From positions 1 through 5,251 of the forward strand of contig JBLNDI010000033.1 of assembly GCA_050261495.1 (NCBI GenBank): a stretch of DNA of 5,251 nucleotides, in the 5' to 3' direction. The translations under genes and the position numbers were made by a program. Source of the DNA: JBMNKL01 sp050261495 (lineage in GTDB: Bacteria; Bacillota; Clostridia; Acetivibrionales; DTU013). Below are positions 1 through 5,195 of this stretch, piece after piece (positions within the stretch are counted from its first letter, which is position 1; each line of letters starts with the position of its first letter). The notes under the pieces are model-generated. The model had not been told where the DNA came from. It saw only the letters and a list, made by a program, of their open reading frames with translations, and ran no database searches.

Positions 1-27
1 CTGTCAAATCTAAAAGGAGGGACATAG

Positions 28-162
28 ATGGCCAACAAGAAGGCAAAAGCTTGCGACGTTGATAAGAAATGCAAACCCAGCGCCTCCAACGACCAATTGG
101 GGGAAAACGCCGGAGAGGGGCGCTTTGAGAAAGCGAATCCCAAAGGCGGCAAATGCCAATGA
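28..162 (+). CDS. Small Cys/Lys-containing hypothetical peptide (44 aa)
   Basis: This gene is not recognised. It begins at an ATG with a near-perfect Shine-Dalgarno (AAAAGGAGG, 12-20) 7 bases upstream and ends at TGA, giving a 44-residue peptide. The product is hydrophilic and net basic, with nine lysines and one arginine against six acidic residues. Cysteines lie at residues 9, 15 and 43, and the second half is rich in Gly, Asn and Lys, so it is probably unstructured unless it binds a metal or forms disulfides. There is no signal peptide or membrane segment. A strong intrinsic terminator 93 bases after the stop suggests it ends a transcript. The strong ribosome binding site is the main support, because so short a frame could be open by chance. 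The same frame stays open for 23 more codons after the stop (163-231), so a nonsense mutation or stop readthrough cannot be excluded. A different frame is open across 59-250 from a TTG, but it has no ribosome binding site. Confidence 0.6.
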   Translation: MANKKAKACDVDKKCKPSASNDQLGENAGEGRFEKANPKGGKCQ

Positions 163-254
163 CAATATCTTGATGCTTCTTACCACGGTATGGAAATATC
201 TCGGCGGTATGGTTTTGCAAAACAACTGGCATGAGTTGCATGCGCAATGAGGGT

Positions 255-298
255 GGACGGCCGGAACCAATGGAATGGTTCAAGCCGTCCGCCTTTTT
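255..298 (+). terminator. Rho-independent terminator
   Basis: The 5' arm GGACGGC (255-261) pairs with GCCGTCC (284-290). An inner stem GAACCA (264-269) pairs with TGGTTC (276-281) across a six-base loop (270-275), with a two-base internal mismatch between the stems. The hairpin is followed by GCC and five Ts (294-298). It lies downstream of the small plus-strand gene and upstream of the dehydrogenase promoter, so it separates the two transcription units. Confidence 0.85.
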
Positions 299-313
299 AT
301 GGTACAAGCCGTC
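275..313 (+). repeat. Short direct repeat duplicating the terminator 3' arm
   Basis: ATGGTTCAAGCCGTC (275-289) and ATGGTACAAGCCGTC (299-313) match at 14 of 15 positions and are 24 bases apart. The first copy contains the 3' arm of the terminator hairpin. The second copy lies just past the T-run and could in principle pair with the same 5' arm (GACGGC, 256-261). It looks like a small tandem duplication. Any regulatory role is speculation. Confidence 0.6.
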
Positions 314-394
314 ATATCCACTTGTTTCATTTGCATGCCAACCCATCCTTATATTGACTCTTCAATAACAAAATATTATGTCGTATATGGACGG

Positions 395-423
395 TTGCGG
401 ACATGTATGGTAAAGTTTATTAT
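395..423 (+). promoter_or_regulatory. Candidate housekeeping promoter for the egsA operon
   Basis: TTGCGG (395-400) and TATTAT (418-423) are separated by exactly 17 bases, matching sigma-A promoter geometry with one weak -35 half. Transcription would start near 430, just upstream of the start chosen at 457, and would exclude translation from the ATG at 403. An alternative pair upstream is TTGACT (354-359) with TATTAT (374-379), but its 14-base spacer is too short. The assignment rests on consensus resemblance only. Confidence 0.45.
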
Positions 424-456
424 ATTAAAGATAGAAGAATCGAGGTTTATGATGCG

Positions 457-1629
457 ATGAAAAACTTACTTGACATGAGCCTGGAGGAATTGCCGGGCTT
501 GTCGTTTGAATGCTCCTGCGGCAAGGATCATTCCGTGGATATCAAGAAACTGGTTGTCCGCAGCAATATTGAGGAAGAACTTGTAACCACGCTGATGCCC
601 TTTCACGGGGAAAAGCTGTTCATCCTGACGGATGCCAATACATACGCCGCTCTTGGGAAAAGGGTAACAGAAAGACTTTTGGAGGCGGGTTTCCGGATTG
701 ATTCGTTAATGTTCGACGCCGGGGATAGCATGCTTTTGCCGGATGAGCGCTCGATCGGCAGGCTCATGGTGGAAGCGGGGAAGGATATATCGCTGGTGCT
801 TGCCGTTGGTTCCGGCGTGTTAACCGATATAGCAAGGATAGTAAGCTACAAAACCGGCAAGATGTTTGCGGTTGCGGCAACGGCGCCGTCTATGGACGGG
901 TACGCGTCGGTTGTTTCTTCTCTTTTAATAAACGGGAAGAAGCTTACATATCTTGGACAATATCCGTATGCCATATTTGCCGATACTTCAATTATGAAAA
1001 ACGCGCCCATGATTATGATACAGGCCGGGTACGGCGATGTACTGGGCAAATTGACCGCGCTGGCGGATTGGCAATTGGCCAGGATTGTTGCCGGGGAGTA
1101 TTACTGCGAGACTATAGCCAGGCTTGTTAAAAAGGGAGTGGATAAATGTATTGAAAGCTCCGATGGGCTGGCATCCAGGGATGAAAATTCGATACGCCGC
1201 CTGATCGAGGCGTTGGTCCTGACGGGGATATCAATGGGATTTGCCGGGGTTTCAAGGCCGGCTTCCGGGACGGAACACCAGCTTGCGCATTATTGGGAGA
1301 TGAAAGCAATAGAAGCCGGGCGCGAGCACCCTCTTCACGGGAATTCTGTAGGAGCGGCCACCGTCGTCGTTGCGGAGCTTTACAAGCTTGCCGCGCCGAT
1401 GCTGCCTGAAGGCATCGAGTTCCCCAAAGCGGAGTTTGTAACAAAACTGCTGGAAAAAGCCGGTGCATGTACAAATCCGGCCGGCCTGGGAATCAACCGC
1501 GACCTGTTTGTTGACGGTATGCTGAACTCAATGTACATACGTGATAAATACACGCTTTTGCGTTTCTGCCATGACAGAGGAAAACTGGAACAATTCACCG
1601 AGATGCTTGCACGGAGGTTTTATGGCTGA
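457..1629 (+). CDS. egsA: sn-glycerol-1-phosphate dehydrogenase (EgsA/AraM family)
   Basis: This cytoplasmic enzyme interconverts dihydroxyacetone phosphate and sn-glycerol-1-phosphate with NAD(P)H. The family is metal-dependent and related to glycerol dehydrogenase and dehydroquinate synthase. The 390-residue product has the expected family length and landmarks. There is a nucleotide-binding stretch AVGSGVLTDIAR (residues 116-127) and a TAPSMDGYAS segment (142-151). The probable metal ligands are Asp194 in GYGDVLGK, His274 in SGTEHQLAH and His294 in PLHGNSVG. In archaea this enzyme starts membrane lipid synthesis; in Bacillus subtilis the homologue AraM supplies glycerol-1-phosphate for a prenylated glycerol ether. 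The ATG at 457 was chosen because GAGGT (442-446) precedes it by 10 bases, the candidate promoter ends just upstream, and homologues begin near this point. An ATG at 403 would add 18 residues without a ribosome binding site. The N-terminus carries a Cys19-x-Cys21-Gly-x-x-His25 motif of unclear role. It is the first gene of a three-gene operon. Confidence 0.95.
   Translation: MKNLLDMSLEELPGLSFECSCGKDHSVDIKKLVVRSNIEEELVTTLMPFHGEKLFILTDANTYAALGKRVTERLLEAGFRIDSLMFDAGDSMLLPDERSIGRLMVEAGKDISLVLAVGSGVLTDIARIVSYKTGKMFAVAATAPSMDGYASVVSSLLINGKKLTYLGQYPYAIFADTSIMKNAPMIMIQAGYGDVLGKLTALADWQLARIVAGEYYCETIARLVKKGVDKCIESSDGLASRDENSIRRLIEALVLTGISMGFAGVSRPASGTEHQLAHYWEMKAIEAGREHPLHGNSVGAATVVVAELYKLAAPMLPEGIEFPKAEFVTKLLEKAGACTNPAGLGINRDLFVDGMLNSMYIRDKYTLLRFCHDRGKLEQFTEMLARRFYG
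1613..1617 (+). promoter_or_regulatory. Ribosome binding site deciding the HAD phosphatase start
   Basis: GGAGG lies inside the 3' end of the dehydrogenase gene, 4 bases before the ATG at 1622. The spacing is a little short but it is the only good Shine-Dalgarno near the start of the HAD domain. It supports translational coupling and argues against a longer N-terminus. Confidence 0.65.
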
Positions 1630-2413
1630 GAGTCATGAAATGCTTAGGTCGAAAAAGCAATTCGTACTGGATATGGACGGCACTTTTTACCTAGGAAACA
1701 GGTTGCTTGAAGGCTCGCTGCATTTTATAGAAAAAGTGAAGGCCACGGGCAGGCGGTACTTGTTTTTTACAAACAATTCTTCCAAGACGGGTGAATATTA
1801 CCGTCAAAAGCTTGCCGGGATGGGATGCCGCGTGGAAGAAGACGAAATACTCACATCCGGGGATGTGACCATAAAGTTCCTTAAGGAAAACTATCCGGGC
1901 GCGCGCGTATACCTGGTGGGTACGGAAATGCTCGAGGAAAGCTTCATCAGGGAAGGTATAAACTTGGCTGCCGGCAAGCCGGATGTTGTCGTTTTCAGTT
2001 TTGATACTACGCTCACTTATGAAAAAATATCCCGGGCATGTACGCATATACGCAACGGCGCGGTCTTCCTGGCGACACACCCTGATTTGAACTGTCCCAC
2101 CGAGGACGGCTTCATCCCGGATTGCGGCTCGATGTGCGCCATGGTTGAAGCGTCGACGGGCGTGAAACCGAAGTACCTCGGGAAACCGTTCAAGGAAACC
2201 GTTGACATGATCAGCCTGATTACAGGGAGAAAACGTGAAGAAATTGCCTTTGTCGGGGACAGGCTCTACACCGACATTGCGATTGCCGTAAACAGCGGTA
2301 TAACGGGCATACTGGTTCTTACAGGTGAAACGTCGCTGAAAGATGTTGAGGCTTCACAGGTAAAACCGGATTTCATTTTTGATTCGCTTGGAGCCCTGGC
2401 TGACTTGCTTTGA
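1622..2413 (+). CDS. HAD-superfamily phosphatase, NagD/AraL type
   Basis: This is a cytoplasmic Mg2+-dependent phosphatase of the haloacid dehalogenase superfamily with a NagD-like C2 cap; its exact substrate is unknown. All four HAD motifs are visible in the 263-residue product. Motif I is LDMDGT, with nucleophile Asp17 and acid/base Asp19. Motif II is FFTNN, with Thr50. Motif III is the lysine in YLGKP (Lys188). Motif IV is FVGDRLYTD, with Asp213 and Asp218. The cap carries the family segment CGSMCAMVEASTG (168-180). Length is normal for the family. The ATG overlaps the end of the dehydrogenase gene by 8 bases, which implies coupled translation. Bacillus subtilis AraL, a promiscuous sugar-phosphate phosphatase, is likewise encoded beside the dehydrogenase AraM, so this is a conserved pairing. 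A role in dephosphorylating glycerol-1-phosphate, or in clearing a side product, is inferred from this context. The family is certain and the substrate is not. Confidence 0.92.
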   Translation: MAESHEMLRSKKQFVLDMDGTFYLGNRLLEGSLHFIEKVKATGRRYLFFTNNSSKTGEYYRQKLAGMGCRVEEDEILTSGDVTIKFLKENYPGARVYLVGTEMLEESFIREGINLAAGKPDVVVFSFDTTLTYEKISRACTHIRNGAVFLATHPDLNCPTEDGFIPDCGSMCAMVEASTGVKPKYLGKPFKETVDMISLITGRKREEIAFVGDRLYTDIAIAVNSGITGILVLTGETSLKDVEASQVKPDFIFDSLGALADLL

Positions 2414-2435
2414 TAATCCAAAATTATATCGAAAG

Positions 2436-2440
2436 AAGGA
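2436..2440 (+). promoter_or_regulatory. Ribosome binding site supporting a TTG start
   Basis: AAGGA (within AAGAAGGA) lies 5 bases before TTG at 2446. This decides the start of the membrane protein gene. The other in-frame possibility, a TTG at 2410 overlapping the HAD stop codon, has only a weak GGAG 16 bases upstream and would add 12 mostly polar residues before the first helix. Confidence 0.65.
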
Positions 2441-2445
2441 TAGAT

Positions 2446-3276
2446 TTGAACCTGATTAAAGCGATTGCAAGAACCATAACCAAGAGACCCTCCGTACCCG
2501 TGATGATAGGAGCGGTTATGCTGGCGGCAGCCGTTTTCAACGCGATGATTCCGGTCATGGCAATGATTGTGGGCATTATAAACATGACGGGCGGCGGGTT
2601 TTACGACAGCGTTATGTCAATAATTCAATTGATGATAGATCCGGGCAACCTTGCAGCAATATTGGCTGCTGCGGCAGCAACGGCCGTCCTTGCATCCGTG
2701 GTTTCAGGACTGCTGCTGCCCGGGTTTTTGCTGACAGTCGACGATGGCCTGGGGACGGGGAAGACAGAAAAAGGATTGTTTGCCAGGGGTATTAGGTGCT
2801 GCTTTTTCAGGTTTTTCCTGATGACTTTCGGGCTGTCCTTTTTCACCCTTTTGCTTTTCGCTTTCCTGCTGGTTGCGGCCATTCCCGCAATCATCGTTAC
2901 AAAGGCCGTTGTCTCAAACAAGCCTGACCTGGCGTTAGTGGCGGTATTCATTGATTTTGTCACACTGGCGGCTTTTATTATGTGCTCGTCATTTTATAAA
3001 ATATACGTATACATGTGGTATATCGCAGCAGCCAAGGGAGAAAGGAGGCCTTTTGCCGCCGGAAAGGCCGTTGCGGCCAGGATATTCGGAAGAGCCGCGC
3101 TGCAGCTTCTGGGCTTTGACATGGTATTCGCCGCCGTTATTTACCTTGTTTACCTTAATGAAAGTCAGGTATTGCGCTACATTTTGGGCTGGGTTTTCAC
3201 AACCGCCTTTTTTACGGCTCTTGCGGTTTACCTTGTACGGTTGTACAATACCGGTTCCAACCCGGAAAGACATTGA
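2446..3276 (+). CDS. Six-helix integral membrane protein of unknown function
   Basis: This 276-residue protein is not recognised as a named family. It is strongly hydrophobic, with about six predicted membrane segments at residues 17-46, 68-97, 122-152, 160-190, 216-237 and 243-265. A short basic N-terminus (Lys5, Arg9, Lys13, Arg14) and basic loops at 103-122 and 197-216 suggest both ends and these loops face the cytoplasm. No catalytic motif, transporter signature or binding site is evident. The general build resembles poorly characterised multi-helix bacterial membrane domains, such as those attached to glycerophosphodiester phosphodiesterases, but this is a resemblance in architecture and not a sequence assignment. 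It starts at TTG, 32 bases after the phosphatase stop, so it is the third gene of the egsA operon. A role in handling a glycerol or lipid product is an inference from position alone. It converges on sleB with 28 bases between stop codons. Confidence 0.8.
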   Translation: MNLIKAIARTITKRPSVPVMIGAVMLAAAVFNAMIPVMAMIVGIINMTGGGFYDSVMSIIQLMIDPGNLAAILAAAAATAVLASVVSGLLLPGFLLTVDDGLGTGKTEKGLFARGIRCCFFRFFLMTFGLSFFTLLLFAFLLVAAIPAIIVTKAVVSNKPDLALVAVFIDFVTLAAFIMCSSFYKIYVYMWYIAAAKGERRPFAAGKAVAARIFGRAALQLLGFDMVFAAVIYLVYLNESQVLRYILGWVFTTAFFTALAVYLVRLYNTGSNPERH

Positions 3277-3304
3277 CCGGAAACCTCTGTTTTAAAACTG
3301 TTGA

Positions 3305-3991
3305 TTATACGGCGAAATTGTGCTTGCCTATGGTGGTAACTATTCTCCTGGACCATATCCATGAACTGGTCGCCGTGCTTGGATTGTAGTAGTAAATGCA
3401 TCCATAGGTCGGGTCCCATCCGTTCAACGCGTCCCTGGCAGCATTAATTGAACTGGCGTCCGGGGGCAGGTTGATCTGCCCGTCGTAAACCGCATCGAAA
3501 GCGCCGGGTTGATAGATCACTCCCGCGATAGTATTCGGGAACCTGGGATCCCTTGTCCTGTTGATTACGACGGCGCCCACCGCAACTTTTCCCACGTAGG
3601 GTTCTCCCCTGGCTTCTCCGTGAATCAGCCTGGCCAAGAGGTACAAATCTCCATCGTAATTTCCCCTGCCGCCTTGCTGGATACCGGTTGGAAGGCCAAG
3701 GGCCGCCAATGTTTCAGGACCGGCTATTCCGTCCACCGTGAGGCCGTTCTTTATCTGGAATTCTCTTACCGCGCTATAGGTCAGGTAACCGTAGATGCCG
3801 TCAATCGCACCCTTGTAATAACCCCAGGCCGACAGCCTGCTCTGTATATTGATGACTTCCTGCCCTGTGGACCCGTAGCTGGAAAGGGCAGCAACGCTGT
3901 AGTTAAATATATCAGTGATTTGGGCATGAAAAAGAAGGACAAATATGGTAAGCATGGTTGCAGCAATTACTGCCGCAGCTTTTCTGTGCAT
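3305..3991 (-). CDS. sleB: Spore cortex-lytic enzyme SleB
   Basis: SleB is a germination enzyme that cleaves the muramic-lactam-containing peptidoglycan of the spore cortex; in the family it acts as a lytic transglycosylase. The 228-residue product has a signal peptide or signal anchor (residues 1-23, basic start then a hydrophobic stretch ending in HAQ). A peptidoglycan-binding domain follows at about 42-98, with GQEVINIQSRL, the DGIYG turn and VDGIAGPETLAAL. A short linker leads to a catalytic Hydrolase_2 domain at 116-228 with LIHGEARGEP; Glu126 is the expected catalytic glutamate. It is shorter than the Bacillus subtilis protein (about 305 residues), mainly in linker length, and appears intact. 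The ATG has GAGGAG (3997-4002 on the plus-strand scale) 5 bases upstream. Expression in the forespore is known for the family, but I could not find a convincing sigma-G promoter. Unlike the classical arrangement, no ypeB follows it. CwlJ is the main alternative, but it normally lacks the signal peptide and peptidoglycan-binding domain. Confidence 0.95.
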   Translation of the reverse strand: MHRKAAAVIAATMLTIFVLLFHAQITDIFNYSVAALSSYGSTGQEVINIQSRLSAWGYYKGAIDGIYGYLTYSAVREFQIKNGLTVDGIAGPETLAALGLPTGIQQGGRGNYDGDLYLLARLIHGEARGEPYVGKVAVGAVVINRTRDPRFPNTIAGVIYQPGAFDAVYDGQINLPPDASSINAARDALNGWDPTYGCIYYYNPSTATSSWIWSRRIVTTIGKHNFAV

Positions 3992-4078
3992 TATTACTCC
4001 TCTTTTCTTTCGTTTTACTAACCCTAGTTATTTTTTGTATTTGGCTTGATTTTATTCAGCGGACGGCTTTGGATTTTT

Positions 4079-4411
4079 TCAGAAAAGCAATATATAGATG
4101 AGAATGATAAGAAGGAGGTCATCCTCGATCGCTTCGTCGAGCATCAGGACGATCAGCCCGATAAGGATTAATTCCTCTATTTTCACATGCTTTTGTATAT
4201 AACGTATTATTGCCGTTATTGGCGAAATGCGCTTTTTCCTTTCCGGGAAATAATCCGAAAAGGCCTCCTTTTCATTTGGAAGCGGGATGCCGAGAAAATT
4301 GCTTTCTTTATGTATTTGAATTCCGGGGGAATTTGGCTGGTATGAAGGGCTCGAGTCATAAAACCGGGGTATGTACTTCTTTGTGTTGTTTATAGGCCTT
4401 TTATAATGCAT
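4079..4411 (-). CDS. Small protein with hydrophobic C-terminal hairpin-like tail (110 aa)
   Basis: The gene is not assigned to a named family. The first 60 residues are polar, rich in Lys, Pro, Tyr and Ser, and probably flexible. The C-terminus (about 78-110) consists of two 12-residue hydrophobic stretches (about 80-91 and 99-110), separated by an acidic turn DEAIEDD (92-98). Such tails built mainly of Leu and Ile around an acidic centre occur in small hypothetical proteins of spore-forming clostridia (from memory, not checked). Each half is too short to span a bilayer, so it could be a re-entrant hairpin, an oligomerisation element or a membrane-surface anchor. The ATG at 4411 was chosen because GAGGTGA (4417-4423) sits 5 bases upstream in the 14-base gap after the preceding gene. 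An in-frame ATG at 4486 would overlap that gene by 61 bases. It is probably cotranscribed with both upstream genes and possibly with sleB, 87 bases downstream, as no terminator is seen between them. Confidence 0.78.
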   Translation of the reverse strand: MHYKRPINNTKKYIPRFYDSSPSYQPNSPGIQIHKESNFLGIPLPNEKEAFSDYFPERKKRISPITAIIRYIQKHVKIEELILIGLIVLMLDEAIEDDLLLIILIYILLF

Positions 4412-4425
4412 CCGGGTCACCTCGC

Positions 4426-4806
4426 CTATTTTTCCTGTTCGCCCAGCATTCTGCTCAAGCTTGCCACCTTCAGAAGCTGAATGCAATTGCTGATTTTCGC
4501 CTGCCGCCTTTTATTCATAAATGGCTTGATAGCTTGCAGCAAGTTTATACGAGGATCATTTGCCGCATTGAAACGGTCAAGGTAATTCCTTGCGGTATCA
4601 AGAACATCCGGGCTTATGGCCGCAGGTTCCGCTACTTTCGTTTCCTTGCCGCCGGTGTCCTGGGAACCGCTTTGGCTTGCTTTTTCTTCGCTCTTGCCCA
4701 AAGAAGAGGCAATAAGGGCGATAAGTTCTTTCACGTTGTCCGGCAGGTCATCCTGTCCCAAAGCCTTGGCTATCTGCTCCACTTTTTTGTTGAGATCCTC
4801 GCTCAT
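4426..4806 (-). CDS. Two-part helical hypothetical protein (126 aa)
   Basis: The function is unknown. The product is soluble, with no signal peptide or membrane segment. Residues 1-37 form a predicted helical region (for example KKVEQIAKAL and DNVKELIALIASSLG). Residues 38-65 are a low-complexity Ser/Gly/Glu/Lys linker. Residues 66-122 form a second helical region containing DPRINLLQAIKPFMNKRRQ and CIQLLKVASLSRML, which look like the conserved core. Similar cores (a DPR-x-x-LL-x-A-(I/L)-KPF-type helix followed by basic residues) occur in uncharacterised clostridial proteins, as far as I recall; I cannot confirm this here. The ATG has GGAGG (4815-4819) 8 bases upstream. It lies 44 bases after the upstream helical-repeat gene and 14 bases before the next one, so the three are probably one operon. 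The ending MLGE resembles MLGEKG near the end of the upstream protein, hinting at distant relatedness or a shared partner. Confidence 0.8.
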   Translation of the reverse strand: MSEDLNKKVEQIAKALGQDDLPDNVKELIALIASSLGKSEEKASQSGSQDTGGKETKVAEPAAISPDVLDTARNYLDRFNAANDPRINLLQAIKPFMNKRRQAKISNCIQLLKVASLSRMLGEQEK

Positions 4807-4850
4807 TTCGATATCCTCCCGACCCCTGGCATTAATAATATATTCAATTT

Positions 4851-5171
4851 TTACTTAATAATGTCTTTTATTTTGTCTATGATTTCAGGTCCCTTTTCAC
4901 CGAGCATTTTTTGGACGGCGTCCATATCAATGCTGTTTAATTTCTGCCTAAGTTCGCTTTTATTCAAATTGAGGTCCTTCAGTTTGTCTTCATCGAATTC
5001 GTTCAGCTTTGCCAGGATTTCATCTTTGTCCAATTTCTCGAGCTTCTTCATTAATTCATCCTTATTGTTATTTTTCAACATATCTATCGCGGCGTTTATT
5101 TTTGCCTGCAATACCTTGTCGTCCACTTTTCCGAGAAGCTCGGAAAGCTTTTTGCTTATACCGTTTGACAT
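4851..5171 (-). CDS. Charged helical-repeat hypothetical protein (106 aa)
   Basis: The function is unknown. The product is highly charged, lysine-rich, free of Cys and Trp, and almost certainly helical; there is no signal peptide or membrane segment. Residues 36-90 are built from a degenerate unit of about 12 residues: NKDELMKKLEKL, DKDEILAKLNEF, a shortened DEDKLKDLNL, NKSELRQKLNSI and a partial DMDAVQKML. The consensus is an acidic/Asn cap, then Lys-Asp/Ser-Glu-Leu, then Lys-Leu, which suggests short capped helices packed as a solenoid or bundle. The ATG at 5171 has GGGGGT (5180-5185) 8 bases upstream. An in-frame ATG at 5195 would overlap this ribosome binding site and has none of its own. 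It is the first visible gene of the minus-strand cluster leading to sleB. A cytoplasmic or spore-core structural role is possible but unproven. Confidence 0.8.
   Translation of the reverse strand: MSNGISKKLSELLGKVDDKVLQAKINAAIDMLKNNNKDELMKKLEKLDKDEILAKLNEFDEDKLKDLNLNKSELRQKLNSIDMDAVQKMLGEKGPEIIDKIKDIIK
4902..5066 (-). repeat. Degenerate 12-residue repeat region within the coding sequence
   Basis: This stretch encodes four to five copies of a unit of about 12 residues (10 in one copy, 9 in the last). Each begins with Asp or Asn and contains Leu at the same spaced positions. The repetition is clear at protein level but not at DNA level, which indicates an old internal duplication kept by selection on structure. 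Confidence 0.65.
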
Positions 5172-5195
5172 AAAAATATACCCCCAATAAACCAT

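Noticed and set aside
160..210. Selenocysteine insertion element after the UGA at 160-162.
   Set aside because: Only a three-pair stem around CCACGGTATGG and scattered ATAT pairing are visible, too weak to call a bacterial SECIS.
10..270. An 86-codon minus-strand open frame opposite the small peptide gene.
   Set aside because: It runs from inside the terminator hairpin through the small gene's ribosome binding site and has no Shine-Dalgarno of its own, whereas the plus-strand gene has a strong one.
403..456. Longer N-terminus for the glycerol-1-phosphate dehydrogenase from the ATG at 403.
   Set aside because: No ribosome binding site precedes 403, the stretch overlaps the best candidate promoter, and the family normally begins near residue 1 of the shorter form.
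275..460. A 61-codon plus-strand open frame running from the terminator into the operon leader.
   Set aside because: It starts within the terminator hairpin, has no ribosome binding site and covers the promoter region.
3289..3298. GTTTTAAAAC palindrome as a bidirectional terminator between the convergent genes.
   Set aside because: It is AT-rich with almost no loop and mismatched flanks, so it would not form a stable terminator stem.
3509..4021. A 170-codon plus-strand open frame antisense to sleB.
   Set aside because: It is a shadow of the sleB coding sequence, which has clear domains and catalytic motif; the antisense product has no recognisable features.
4029..4058. Possible sigma-G promoter for sleB (TGAATA on the minus strand at 4053-4058).
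   Set aside because: At 17 to 18 bases spacing the -10 region is only A-rich and does not match CATACTA, so only half the promoter is present.
4534..5190. A 218-codon plus-strand frame opposite the small minus-strand genes, with a Phe/Ser/Leu-rich product.
   Set aside because: Its composition is that expected of the reverse complement of Lys/Glu-rich helical genes, and the minus-strand genes have good ribosome binding sites and starts.
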